64,000 nt of DNA, taken from the NCBI GenBank assembly GCA_900540955.1, contig UQIF01000003.1:35398-99397 (forward strand), in the 5' to 3' direction. Positions 1-8,827 of the stretch are shown here, in pieces. A program made the position numbers and the translations under genes. The number at the start of each line of letters is the position of its first letter. The stretch's first letter is position 1. The notes beneath the pieces were generated by a model, which did no database searches, was not told the DNA's origin, and saw only the letters and a program-made list of their open reading frames with translations. This stretch comes from an uncultured Olsenella sp. Lineage in GTDB: Bacteria > Actinomycetota > Coriobacteriia > Coriobacteriales > Atopobiaceae.

Positions 1-315
1 GTCCGCAAGGACGAGATGCGCCTCGACCCGGCAGACGCCGTCGCCGTCAACGCCCGACGCGTGCAGGCCTCCGGTGACACGGCGCCCGCCCGCGCGAGCG
101 TGGCCGGCAAGGGCGTGCGCGTCATGTCCGCCTGCGTCGCGGAGGGTCAGGCGCTCGCGCCCGGCCAGGTCGCCGCCCAAAAGAAGCGTGTGCTTCTGGG
201 CTGCGCCGACGGCGCGCTCGAGGTGCTTTCCGTCAAGCCCGACGGAAAGAAAGAGATGCCCGCCGCGTCCTGGGCCGCCGGCCTTCGCGGCGACCTTACC
301 TGGGAGCGTATCTAG
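1..315 (+). CDS. fmt: Methionyl-tRNA formyltransferase, C-terminal end (partial)
   Basis: The reading frame is open from the first base, so this is the 3' end of a gene that begins outside the window. The last ~104 residues look like the C-terminal OB-fold domain of Fmt, which binds the initiator tRNA acceptor stem while the missing N-terminal domain transfers formyl from 10-formyl-THF to Met-tRNA. Supporting residues are the GALEVLSVKPDGKKEM stretch followed by a short W-containing tail, typical of the Fmt C-terminus. The stop overlaps the GTG start of rsmB by one base, and fmt-rsmB is a common bacterial gene order. The assignment rests on the C-terminal domain plus this context. Confidence 0.82.
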   Translation, partial: VRKDEMRLDPADAVAVNARRVQASGDTAPARASVAGKGVRVMSACVAEGQALAPGQVAAQKKRVLLGCADGALEVLSVKPDGKKEMPAASWAAGLRGDLTWERI

Positions 316-1673
316 TGCCCGGCAAGAAGCCCAACAACGGGTCCCATCGCCAGCCCGGCCAGAAGCCCGCCGTGCCCGCGTCCAAGCTCGCGCCTGCCCG
401 TCGAGCGGCCCTGAGGCTCTTCTCCGAGTGCCGCCGCCGTGAGGCCCGCGCCCGCGACCTTCTGCGCGAGGCGCCCGCGATGGCGGAGCTCGACCCGCGC
501 GACCGCGCGCTCGCCACCCGCCTCGTATTGGGCACCATCGCCGCCCGCGGCGAGGTCGACCGCGTGGTCACGAGCCATCTGCGCGCCCGCTCGGCGCTCG
601 AGCCGCTCGTTCGCGACGCCCTGCGCATCGCCGCCTTCGAGATCCTCTACCTGGACACACCGACGCAGGTCGCCGTGAGCCAGGGCGTCGAGCTCGTGCG
701 GTGCGCGAGCCGCCGCGCCGCGGGTCTCGGCAACGCCGTCCTGCGCCGCGTGGCAGACGAGGACGCGCCCGCCCTCGAAGCCGCCCGCGCCCGCGTGGGG
801 GCCGGCGACTTCACGGCCGCTGACCTGCAGCGCATAGGCGGCCTGCCCGAGTGGCTCGCCGAGCGCGCCATGGCCGACCTGGGGCCCGAGGTGGCGGCCG
901 CCTACGCCGCGGGCGCCCTTGAGCCCGCCTGCGCGAGCGTGGCCGCGAACACCGCCAAGCACGGCTTCGACGAGTGCCGCGCGCTTCTTGCCGAGGCCGG
1001 CTGCGAGCCCGAGCCCGGTCCCGTGGCCGGGTCGTTTATCCTCGGCAGACCCTCGGCGCTCGCGCCGTCAGGGCTTGTGGGATCATGCGACGTGCTTCCC
1101 TGTGACCTCGCGGCGCAAGATGTCGTGGCGTCGCTCGGCGTCCGGGCGGGGGAGCGCGTGCTCGAGGTCGGACAGGGGCGGGGCACGAAGTCCGTCCTCA
1201 TGGCCGCCGCCGGCGCGCGCCTGACCTCTGTCGAGGTGGACGCAAAGAAGTGCGCCCTCGCCGCCGCGCGCATGGAGGCGGCCGGCGTGGACGGTCGGGT
1301 GGAGTGCGTCTGCGACGACGGCCGCGAGCTCGCGCGCGTGGACGGCGCCTTCGGCCTCGTGTTCGTCGACGCGCCGTGCTCCGGCGCGGGCACGCTCTCG
1401 CGCCACCCCGAGATCGCCTGGTCGCTCAAGGAGGATGACCTCGCGGGCCTCGCTGAGCTCCAGCTCCAGATCCTTCGCCGCGCCGCGACCTGCGTGGCCG
1501 ACGGAGGGCGCCTCGCGTACTCCACCTGCTCGATCATCCGCCAGGAGGACGAGGACGTGGTCGACGCCTTCCTCGCGAGCCCCGAGGGCGCGCGCTTCTG
1601 CCTCGTCTCCGCCCGCCGCACCGATATCTCTCACACGGACACGCACTTCTTGGCGCTGCTCGAGCGGGCGTAA
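315..1673 (+). CDS. rsmB: 16S rRNA (cytosine-967-C5)-methyltransferase RsmB
   Basis: A 452-residue Sun/RsmB protein that methylates C967 of 16S rRNA using SAM. An N-terminal NusB-like RNA-binding domain (roughly residues 25-160) is followed by a Rossmann methyltransferase domain. Motif I reads VLEVGQGRGTKS, a variant of the usual DxCAAPGGK form. The two family cysteines are visible: DAPCSGAGTL (motif IV, product release) and YSTCS (motif VI, catalytic nucleophile, about Cys405). Length is normal for the family. The GTG start shares its first base with the fmt stop codon, so the two genes are translationally coupled. Confidence 0.93.
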   Translation: MPGKKPNNGSHRQPGQKPAVPASKLAPARRAALRLFSECRRREARARDLLREAPAMAELDPRDRALATRLVLGTIAARGEVDRVVTSHLRARSALEPLVRDALRIAAFEILYLDTPTQVAVSQGVELVRCASRRAAGLGNAVLRRVADEDAPALEAARARVGAGDFTAADLQRIGGLPEWLAERAMADLGPEVAAAYAAGALEPACASVAANTAKHGFDECRALLAEAGCEPEPGPVAGSFILGRPSALAPSGLVGSCDVLPCDLAAQDVVASLGVRAGERVLEVGQGRGTKSVLMAAAGARLTSVEVDAKKCALAAARMEAAGVDGRVECVCDDGRELARVDGAFGLVFVDAPCSGAGTLSRHPEIAWSLKEDDLAGLAELQLQILRRAATCVADGGRLAYSTCSIIRQEDEDVVDAFLASPEGARFCLVSARRTDISHTDTHFLALLERA

Positions 1674-1752
1674 GGATGGACATAGGCGCCGCCGATGCCT
1701 CAGACACGCGGTCCCGCATGCGTAACCAATAGGCTTTATCTGCGGATTGCCC

Positions 1753-1786
1753 GTTGGCCCGACGGCACAAGCGCCGACGGGCTAAC
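1753..1786 (+). terminator. Hairpin downstream of rsmB
   Basis: A 14-bp stem (1753-1766 with 1773-1786, one A-A mismatch and one G-U pair) closes a 6-nt loop. It lies between rsmB and the GtrA-like gene. No T-run follows, so it is either a weak terminator or a leader structure of the next transcript; ATAACAG just after it could be part of a -10 region. Confidence 0.4.
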
Positions 1787-1823
1787 ATATAACAGTTATC
1801 CCGCAATCGAAAGGCCTCTCCGC

Positions 1824-2234
1824 ATGCGCAAGCTCATCGAGCAGTTCCTCAAGTTCGGCGTCGTCGGCGTCATTGCTTTTGCGATTGACTACGGCGTCCT
1901 CATGCTTCTCTCGCAGGGGCTAGGCTGGGACCCGGTGGTTTCTGCCGCAATATCGTTCCTGGTCAGTCTCGTGTTCAACTACCTCGCGTCAATGAAGTAC
2001 GTCTTTGCACGCCGCGATGACATGAGCCGTAAGCGCGAGTTTGTCACGTTTTGTGCTCTTTCGGCGGTCGGTCTCGGAATCAACGAGCTGATCATTGCCG
2101 GCGGCACGGCGCTTCTTGGGACAAGCGCGCTTGCCGTTACCGGTTCAAAGATTGTTGCGACCGCAGTCGTCATGGTTTGGAACTTCGTCAGTCGTAAAAA
2201 ATGGCTAGAGGCTAAGGTTCCTGAAGTTGATTAG
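1824..2234 (+). CDS. GtrA-family membrane protein
   Basis: About 136 residues from the chosen ATG. Four hydrophobic segments and the FLKFGVVG entry typical of GtrA fit the family, which is thought to move polyprenyl-phosphate-linked sugars across the membrane or assist the partner GtrB transferase. An earlier in-frame start at 1695 would add ~43 residues of non-family sequence, whereas ATG 1824 follows a GAAAGG ribosome-binding site and starts directly with the family sequence. No GtrB gene is adjacent; the nearest comparable transferase is at 8828. One of three GtrA-like proteins in the window. Confidence 0.82.
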   Translation: MRKLIEQFLKFGVVGVIAFAIDYGVLMLLSQGLGWDPVVSAAISFLVSLVFNYLASMKYVFARRDDMSRKREFVTFCALSAVGLGINELIIAGGTALLGTSALAVTGSKIVATAVVMVWNFVSRKKWLEAKVPEVD

Positions 2235-2298
2235 ATTTTGGCCAACTGCCGCCCAGTCAGTTTCGTACACGCAACTAGATTAAAAAAAGGATTTACTC

Positions 2299-2829
2299 AT
2301 GGAAGAAGAGAAAAGCTTTGATCTTGCCATCAATCTCGACGACCTCAAGCTGATTGACACGTTCTTCCATGTCAATCAGCCTAAGTCGACCAATCTTCAG
2401 AGTAAGCTTGCGGTCTCGGTGCCACGACGCCAGCGCGAGCAAGACGATGTCAACGGCCGTCATCGTCTTCACGCGCTCGTGAGCGTTCAGTTCCTTCTTT
2501 TTAACGACGCTGCGCCGGAGGAACTCACTCCCGACAACGTTGCCGAAGCCGTTATTTCATTCGGCGCTGCGATGGACATTACGGTTAGCTGCGCTTATAT
2601 GGGTAAGGCAATCCCCGGAGCCAAGCATTCGACGGCTTCGAAGCAGGACATTGAGCTCGCGCGCAACAAACGCATGGAGGACAACATGCTGCTCGAAGCG
2701 TTGCGTTGCGGCTATGCTTTTGCCTCGTCGCGCATGCTTGAGGTGTCGAGCCTTTCGCCCCTCGGCGCGATTCCGATGCCTCTTGTCGATGCGGATGCAT
2801 TGCTCAGGGATATCGACCAGAATCAGTAG
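2299..2829 (+). CDS. Uncharacterised protein, possibly SecB-like
   Basis: A 176-residue soluble protein with no signal peptide or membrane segment, preceded by an AAAAAGGAT ribosome-binding site. I do not recognise it firmly. Its layout, a beta-rich N-terminal half with a conserved FxLF segment and a C-terminal helix ending in a PLVDADALL tail, resembles the SecB chaperone fold, whose members end in a similar P(V/I)xxxALF motif. If so it might hold an unfolded secreted or toxic client. It lies 33 bp upstream of rmlA and may share its transcript. The SecB suggestion is an inference from pattern only. Confidence 0.5.
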   Translation: MEEEKSFDLAINLDDLKLIDTFFHVNQPKSTNLQSKLAVSVPRRQREQDDVNGRHRLHALVSVQFLLFNDAAPEELTPDNVAEAVISFGAAMDITVSCAYMGKAIPGAKHSTASKQDIELARNKRMEDNMLLEALRCGYAFASSRMLEVSSLSPLGAIPMPLVDADALLRDIDQNQ

Positions 2830-2862
2830 GAAGTACGCCAGGGACCCGAAGGAAGGCCGATT

Positions 2863-3768
2863 ATGAAAGGCATCATCCTCGCCGGAGGATCCGGCACTCG
2901 CCTCTACCCGCTCACCCGCGTGACGAGCAAGCAGCTGCTGCCCGTCTACGACAAGCCGATGATCTACTACCCGCTCTCCACCCTCATGCTGGCGGGCATC
3001 CGCGACATCCTGGTCATCTCCACCCCGCATGACCTGCCCAACTTCCAGCGCCTGCTGGGCGACGGCTCCGACTACGGCGTGAGCCTCGCCTACGCCGAGC
3101 AGCCCGTCCCCAACGGCCTCGCCCAGGCCTTCGTCATCGGCGCCGAGTTCGCCGGCGGCGAGCCCTGCGCGCTCGTCCTGGGGGACAACATCTTCTACGG
3201 CAACGGCCTCTCGCGCCGTCTGCGCCGCGCCGTCGCGCGCGCCGAGGCGGGGGAGGGCGCGACGGTATTCGGCTACCGCGTCGACGACCCCGAGCGCTTC
3301 GGTGTCGTCGAGTTCGACGCCGACTACAACGCTGTCTCCATCGAGGAGAAGCCCGCCTGCCCGAAGTCCAACTACGCCGTCACCGGCCTGTACTTCTACC
3401 CGGGCGACGTCTGCGGGCGCGCGGCCAAGGTCGAGCCCTCCGCCCGCGGCGAGTACGAGATCACCGACCTCAACCGCATGTACCTCGAGAGCGGCGAGCT
3501 CTCGGTCGAGACCCTCGGCCGCGGCTACGCCTGGCTCGACACCGGCACGATGGAGTCGCTCTTCGAGGCCTCCGAGTTCGTCCGCACGGTCGAGCGCGCC
3601 CAGGACCTCCCCGTGAGCGTCCCGGAGGAGATCGCCTACGAGAACGGCTGGGTCGACCGCGAGACCCTGCTCGCCTGCGCCGAGCGCTACGGCAAGTCCG
3701 ACTACGGTAAGCACCTTCGTATCGTAGCGGAGGGCGGAATAGTTCCAAGTAGTAAGGATGAGCTGTAG
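2863..3768 (+). CDS. rmlA: Glucose-1-phosphate thymidylyltransferase RmlA
   Basis: RmlA joins glucose-1-phosphate to dTTP, giving dTDP-glucose and pyrophosphate, the first step of dTDP-L-rhamnose synthesis in the cytoplasm. The 301-residue length is normal. Motifs seen are the nucleotide-binding GGSGTRLYPLT near the N-terminus, KQLLPVYDKPMIYYPL, LGDNIFYG and the EEKP sugar-binding loop. A GGAAGG ribosome-binding site precedes the ATG. The gene is about 17 kb from rmlB and rmlCD (21108-23587), so the pathway is split within the locus. Its product also feeds the two DegT aminotransferases through RmlB. Confidence 0.96.
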   Translation: MKGIILAGGSGTRLYPLTRVTSKQLLPVYDKPMIYYPLSTLMLAGIRDILVISTPHDLPNFQRLLGDGSDYGVSLAYAEQPVPNGLAQAFVIGAEFAGGEPCALVLGDNIFYGNGLSRRLRRAVARAEAGEGATVFGYRVDDPERFGVVEFDADYNAVSIEEKPACPKSNYAVTGLYFYPGDVCGRAAKVEPSARGEYEITDLNRMYLESGELSVETLGRGYAWLDTGTMESLFEASEFVRTVERAQDLPVSVPEEIAYENGWVDRETLLACAERYGKSDYGKHLRIVAEGGIVPSSKDEL

Positions 3769-3868
3769 TCATCGTTGTTTTACCAGGGCGTATTCATTTT
3801 TAAACGGTGTCTTGTGGAACGGCCTTTATCTGCTCGCTGACACTGGGTCGACGGCTTTGGGAGTAGTC

Positions 3869-4978
3869 ATGGAAAAGAAAAAATCGCTGATCAGTGCGAT
3901 TCGATCGATGTTCAAGAGGACAACCACCACTGCTGCGGCGGTCGGCGTTTCATGTGCTCTCGCCGCCTGCTCGCAGGCGGGGCCTACGGGAGGCCCCTCG
4001 TCCGATCCTGCGCCCGACTCGTCTTCAGTACCCGCAGCCTCTTCTTTCCGTGTTTCCTCTGTTGTCGTCTCATATGAGACCGGGGGCCAAAAGACTGGAG
4101 AGTCCACCTATTCGTTCAAGCGCGACGAGTCGGGCAATATCGTTAGTGTCGAGCTTAGTGGACCGACAGCCGGAAGCTGCGAGTACCAAGTGGACGAAAG
4201 CGGCCGCGTTGTGTCTTCTATCGTCAAGCGCCAGGGGTGCGACGACGATAACGTGACTTATACGTATGACGCCTCTGGGCGCCTCGTCAAAGAGGTCCAC
4301 GATACTGTTTCTACCTATGTGATCAACTACGAGTACGATGAACAGGGTCGTTTGGCCCGCAAGTCTTGCAACAATCAAGATGGTCCGTACGACAGTGAGT
4401 ACTCCTATGACGACCAGGGCCGTTTGATTTCCGAAAAGACCACGACCGTTGCTCCCTCCTCCACGCTTACCGAGTATACCTACGACGTAGACGGCAACGT
4501 GATTTCGGCGCATACCACCTATACAAACTTCGACGGGAGTATGAGCGATGCCGGCTCCGTCATCTATTCCTATGAGAACGGGAAACTCATTTCCGTCTCT
4601 TACGACAGTGCGCAAGGAATGGTTCCGATCACGTACAAGTACGGTGATGACGGGAACCTTCTTGTGGCGGCCGCTGGAGAAGAGATGGGGAATTACGACG
4701 CTGCTGATTTCACTTATGACGAAAATGGCCTGCTCATCGATGTTGAGGAGAATCTCAAGTTCGAGGGTTCTTCAGACGTCAGGGTGGTGAGAACTTCAAT
4801 AACCTACGAAAAGGTTTCCGTTGCTGAGGACGCCGACGTGAACGATATCTCTGTGGATGTCTATCGCGGGCCGCAGCGGGCTATGGATGTTATCGACATG
4901 GTTACGATGACGCAGCACGTCCAGGGTGCGATTGACCCCACGCCCTTTGCCTCTGAGTCATCTTTCATCCTTAAATAG
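3869..4978 (+). CDS. Lipoprotein with YD (Rhs-like) repeats
   Basis: A 369-residue lipoprotein. The start at 3869 is preferred over an earlier in-frame start at 3758 because it follows GGGAG and begins a signal peptide with basic residues, a hydrophobic stretch and an LAAC lipobox (Cys about residue 33). The mature part has a serine/proline-rich linker, then at least five YD repeats of the form YxYDxxGRLxxE (for example YTYDASGRLV, YEYDEQGRLA, YSYDDQGRLI). YD repeats form the shells of Rhs/teneurin proteins, but no toxin domain or large shell is present. It is probably membrane-anchored, facing the wall, with unknown function. The GH25 gene follows 11 bp later. Confidence 0.8.
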   Translation: MEKKKSLISAIRSMFKRTTTTAAAVGVSCALAACSQAGPTGGPSSDPAPDSSSVPAASSFRVSSVVVSYETGGQKTGESTYSFKRDESGNIVSVELSGPTAGSCEYQVDESGRVVSSIVKRQGCDDDNVTYTYDASGRLVKEVHDTVSTYVINYEYDEQGRLARKSCNNQDGPYDSEYSYDDQGRLISEKTTTVAPSSTLTEYTYDVDGNVISAHTTYTNFDGSMSDAGSVIYSYENGKLISVSYDSAQGMVPITYKYGDDGNLLVAAAGEEMGNYDAADFTYDENGLLIDVEENLKFEGSSDVRVVRTSITYEKVSVAEDADVNDISVDVYRGPQRAMDVIDMVTMTQHVQGAIDPTPFASESSFILK

Positions 4979-4989
4979 AGAGGTCACCG

Positions 4990-7839
4990 ATGGGTAGAAG
5001 AAATACACTTAAGTCATTTCTTGTCCTGACGCTTTGCGTTCTTCTTGCTACTTCGGCGCTTGTTCCGGCCGCTTTTGCAAAAGACGAGAGCGAGTCTTGG
5101 GACGATGATGGCGTCGCTGCCCGCCCGGTTGAGGGTGAGGACCTTGGCGAGTCAGAAGACGAAGACCGCTACGCTATCGATGGCCAAATGGAGGCTGATG
5201 GCGATTTTGACGTAGAGTCAGATGCCCAGCCAGCCGCTGGCGATTCCGATAGCGAAACGCCTCCCAACCCGCGCCACATGTGGAGCCCTCAGAACATGGC
5301 TGGTGAGGACGCCATTATGCTGATGAGCACTTACGGCACAAACTGGAGCGGAAAGAACTTCTATAACGGGTACGGCAACCTGTGGTGCGCTAATGGCAAG
5401 AAGGTCATTGACGTTTCCTTCTGGAACAGCACTATTGACTGGACAAAAGTAAAGAACGGCGACGTTGATGGCGCAGTTCTGAGAATTGGCTACGGAGAGG
5501 GCGTCGAGGACACCCGTTTTGCCCAGAACCTCGCGGGCGTCCGCAGCGTGGGCATGCCTTACGGCGTGTATCTGTACAGTTATGCCTATGATGCGGACTT
5601 TGCCCGCAAGGAGGCGAACGGTACGGCTGACTTGCTTGACAAGTACGGCTGCAAGGATCTCTCGCTGCCTATTTTCTATGACATCGAGGCTTTCGAATGG
5701 TCTGCGCATGCGACCCCGACGACGCCCGCCCAATACGAGCCGATTATCCGCACGTATATCGATACGATGGCTGCCCGAGGATACAAGAACGTCCAAGTGT
5801 ACTCCTACCGCTCTTACATGCAGAATCAGCTTAAGTCGGACTACATCTGGTCGAAGACTTCATGGATTGCCGAATATGGGTCGAGTCTCAATATCACTAA
5901 TGATAAATACAGCGGGGATTACGGCTGGCAGTACACAAGCTCCGGTAGCGTAAATGGCATTAACGGCGATGTCGATCTGAGCGCCTTTACGGGCTTTAGC
6001 GCTGGCGGCTTCAATGTAACAAATCTAGATAAAGTATCCATTCCTGATGGAGAGTACTATATCAACTCGACGCTTGCACCAGCCTCCGGCGTCGATCTGC
6101 GTGGGGGCGGGACCGCGAACGGCACCGTGACCCAGCTCTACCGGGGAGATGGCGTTGCGGCTCAGAAGTTCGTATTTGCCCGTCAGTCAGACGGCAGCTA
6201 TGTAATTAAAAACGCGGCGTCGGGTCGGGTGCTCGATGTCTCCGGTGGGCAGGCGGGCAATTCGGCAAAAGTCCAGCTGTGGGATGAAAATGGAAGCACC
6301 GCTCAGCGTTGGATCGTCCGTGACTCTGGCTCGGGGTACTACCTGCAGTCCGCGCTCGGCAATTGGGTTCTCGATATCAACGGTGGGTCAAGCGCCAACG
6401 GCACCGCAATCACACTCTACACTCCAAACGGCACCGACGCTCAGAAGTTCATGCTCGCCTCTACCGACGAGAGCGGCATTATCGAGGGGCTTCCGGTGTC
6501 TGTGACCCTTGCGGACAACGACGGGTTTGGACTCGACGTCACCGGCGGCTCTCTCGATGATGGAGCCGCGGCCCAGCTTTACGCAAAGAACGGTACCGAC
6601 GCGCAGCTCTTTGTATTCAAACGCACGGGCAACGGCGTCTATTCGATTCAAAACGTTAAGTCTGGAAAGATGCTTGACGTCTGGAGCGGCAGCGTTTCGA
6701 ATTCAGCCAAAGTCGATCAATACCAGGACAACGGGACCGCCGCTCAACGCTGGTGTGTGCGAAGCTACGGCAATAAGGGCGTCTCGCTCGTGAGTTTCAA
6801 GTCAGGGAAGGCGTTGGACGTTCGCTCCGGGGTAATCGCTTCGGGAACGCCCCTGCAGATCTACTCCGCCAACGGAACAGCCGCTCAGAGGTGGAGGCTT
6901 ACTCGGTCGCTCTCAACCTCTGAGCGTGCTTCTCAGGCTGCCAAGGACCATAAGGGCACGGTTTCGCCGGGGTCTTACTACGTGAAGAGCGCAAAGGATG
7001 CCTCCAAGGTTCTCGATGCTGCTGGTGCCGGGCTCTCTTGCGGTACGAACGTCTGGCTATACCAGAAGAACAACACCGCAGCCCAGCAATGGGCGGTCTC
7101 GGAAGACGCCGACGGCTACCTTACCTTCATTAACGAGAACTCCGGCCTGGCGCTTGACGTCTCGGGTGGCGTCGCCAACAACGGTGCGAACGTCCAGCTT
7201 TATTCCCCCAACGGAACTAAAGCCCAGAAATGGATTGCGCAGAAAGCGGACGACGGCTCCGTTTCGATTGTCTCCGCAGCGAATCCGGACTTCTCCCTGG
7301 ACCTATCGGCGGGACAAACCGCGAACCAGACGAACGTCCAGCTCTATGCTTCGAATGGCACTGCGGCGCAGAAGTATGTTCTCGAGGAGGCCGCCAGGCC
7401 TGTGCCTGATGGCACGTACGTTATCCTGAGCGCAAAGAACCGGAATACGGCGCTTGACGTTCAATGGGGCTCGATGAGTGACGGTGCGAACGTGTGGCTT
7501 TACGACGTGAACAACACCGTTGCCCAACAATGGAGAGTGACGAATAACGCAGACGGCACGTTGATGCTTGTGAACGCCAAGTCGAATAAGGCGTTGGATA
7601 TCTGTTACGGTGGCACCGCGAGTGGGACCAATGTCTGGCAGTATGCGTCAAACGGCACCACTGCTCAAAGGTGGATTCCTATCAGTAATGCAGACGGGAG
7701 CATTACGCTTCGCTCGGCATCCAATCCAAAGCTAGCCCTCGATGTCAGCGCGGGACAGGCCGTCAGCGGCTCTAATATCCAGGTCTATGCTCTCAACGGC
7801 ACTGCTGCTCAGAACTTTATGTTCAAAGCGGTGAACTAG
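4990..7839 (+). CDS. Secreted GH25 muramidase with ricin-type lectin repeats
   Basis: A 949-residue exported protein. Residues 1-30 are a signal peptide (AFA/KD cleavage), followed by an acidic linker to about residue 100. Residues ~135-335 form a GH25 lysozyme domain: Asp141 in VIDVSFWN and the DxE pair Asp231/Glu233 in FYDIE are the expected active-site residues for cleaving the MurNAc-GlcNAc bond. From ~350 to the end lie about four beta-trefoil modules built from LDVxxG...NVQLYxxNGTxAQ(K/R)W units, whose QxW motifs mark the ricin fold. These should bind wall or host glycans. AGAGGTCACCG precedes the ATG. Likely role: wall remodelling or lysis of neighbours. Confidence 0.93.
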   Translation: MGRRNTLKSFLVLTLCVLLATSALVPAAFAKDESESWDDDGVAARPVEGEDLGESEDEDRYAIDGQMEADGDFDVESDAQPAAGDSDSETPPNPRHMWSPQNMAGEDAIMLMSTYGTNWSGKNFYNGYGNLWCANGKKVIDVSFWNSTIDWTKVKNGDVDGAVLRIGYGEGVEDTRFAQNLAGVRSVGMPYGVYLYSYAYDADFARKEANGTADLLDKYGCKDLSLPIFYDIEAFEWSAHATPTTPAQYEPIIRTYIDTMAARGYKNVQVYSYRSYMQNQLKSDYIWSKTSWIAEYGSSLNITNDKYSGDYGWQYTSSGSVNGINGDVDLSAFTGFSAGGFNVTNLDKVSIPDGEYYINSTLAPASGVDLRGGGTANGTVTQLYRGDGVAAQKFVFARQSDGSYVIKNAASGRVLDVSGGQAGNSAKVQLWDENGSTAQRWIVRDSGSGYYLQSALGNWVLDINGGSSANGTAITLYTPNGTDAQKFMLASTDESGIIEGLPVSVTLADNDGFGLDVTGGSLDDGAAAQLYAKNGTDAQLFVFKRTGNGVYSIQNVKSGKMLDVWSGSVSNSAKVDQYQDNGTAAQRWCVRSYGNKGVSLVSFKSGKALDVRSGVIASGTPLQIYSANGTAAQRWRLTRSLSTSERASQAAKDHKGTVSPGSYYVKSAKDASKVLDAAGAGLSCGTNVWLYQKNNTAAQQWAVSEDADGYLTFINENSGLALDVSGGVANNGANVQLYSPNGTKAQKWIAQKADDGSVSIVSAANPDFSLDLSAGQTANQTNVQLYASNGTAAQKYVLEEAARPVPDGTYVILSAKNRNTALDVQWGSMSDGANVWLYDVNNTVAQQWRVTNNADGTLMLVNAKSNKALDICYGGTASGTNVWQYASNGTTAQRWIPISNADGSITLRSASNPKLALDVSAGQAVSGSNIQVYALNGTAAQNFMFKAVN

Positions 7840-7841
7840 AT

Positions 7842-8807
7842 ATGATGCAATCGCCCATCCAAGAGGTTGTCTGTTCGGAGATGGCGGAGCTTGATTGCCG
7901 TCTGTACGTCAAGCGAGACGATCTGATCCCATATGCTTTTGGGGGGAACAAGGTTCGTATCGCCGCTGAGTTCATGAACGATATGAAAGCGCGCGACTGC
8001 AGCGCCCTCATCATGTACGGGGATCTACGAAGCAACTTGTGCCGTGTGCTTGCATTTATGTGCCGACGTGACAACGTGCCCTGCCTTATGGTCGCGACGA
8101 GCGAGAATGCCGATGACACAGCCCCCTCTTTCAACGAGGACATCGTGCGCCGGCTTGGAGTTGAGGTCCTTGTTTGCGAGAAAGTCGGGATTGCCGCGGC
8201 GGTCGACAGGGCTTTCGCGCTTCTCCGTGCCCGTGGTCTTAATCCGTACTACATCTACGGTGACCGTACGGGCTCTGGCAATGAAGGAACAGCGGCAAAT
8301 GCCTATGCGAAGGCATATCGGGAGATCTGCGCTCAGGAGCGCGAGCTCGGCCTTTCCTTCGACCGCTTGATGGTGCCCTACGGTACCGGTTGCACCCTTG
8401 GCGGATTAATCTGCGGCTCCCTTGCAGAGGGAGATAAGCGGAAGATCACGGGCATCTCAATTTCGTCTAGAACGCCGGAGCGGGCCATGGGCATCCTGCG
8501 GGATACCGTTACCGGTTGGTATGCTAAGAGGGGAATTTCTGCGCCGGCTGAATTCGAGGACGCACTCGATTTGCGGTGCAATTACAACTGCGGCGGTTAT
8601 GGCTCTCGAGATGCCCGGGTCGACGATCTTATTGAGCATATGCTGCTTGAAAATGCGCTTCCGCTCGATCCGACGTACACGGGAAAGGCGCTGCGCGGCG
8701 CAATTGACTGTCTTAAGGACGATAACGCAAGGCATCAGAACATTCTTTTCCTTCATACGGGCGGCACGCCGCTCTTCTATGATTACCTCCGCTCGACCGC
8801 CCGCTAG
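7842..8807 (+). CDS. PLP-dependent enzyme, D-cysteine desulfhydrase/ACC deaminase family
   Basis: A 321-residue fold-type II PLP enzyme. Lys37 in the FGGNKVR motif is the expected Schiff-base lysine, the SNLCR segment corresponds to the family SNHxR substrate loop, and GTGCTLGGL would bind the PLP phosphate. Family members deaminate ACC, D-cysteine or related amino acids; the substrate here cannot be read from sequence. It starts 3 bp after the GH25-lectin gene and lies 20 bp before a lipid-carrier glycosyltransferase, so a role in making an amino-acid-derived surface decoration is possible but is inference. Confidence 0.8.
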   Translation: MMQSPIQEVVCSEMAELDCRLYVKRDDLIPYAFGGNKVRIAAEFMNDMKARDCSALIMYGDLRSNLCRVLAFMCRRDNVPCLMVATSENADDTAPSFNEDIVRRLGVEVLVCEKVGIAAAVDRAFALLRARGLNPYYIYGDRTGSGNEGTAANAYAKAYREICAQERELGLSFDRLMVPYGTGCTLGGLICGSLAEGDKRKITGISISSRTPERAMGILRDTVTGWYAKRGISAPAEFEDALDLRCNYNCGGYGSRDARVDDLIEHMLLENALPLDPTYTGKALRGAIDCLKDDNARHQNILFLHTGGTPLFYDYLRSTAR

Positions 8808-8827
8808 CCACCAGGAGTAAGATCCTT

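Noticed and set aside
2557..3714. Minus-strand open frame of 385 codons opposite rmlA
   Set aside because: Overlaps well-supported rmlA and the preceding gene; Val/Gly/Ala-rich shadow with no motif.
6000..7839. Regularly spaced DNA repeats that could suggest a CRISPR array
   Set aside because: The repeats are degenerate, in frame and encode beta-trefoil units; there are no uniform repeats and spacers, and no cas genes.
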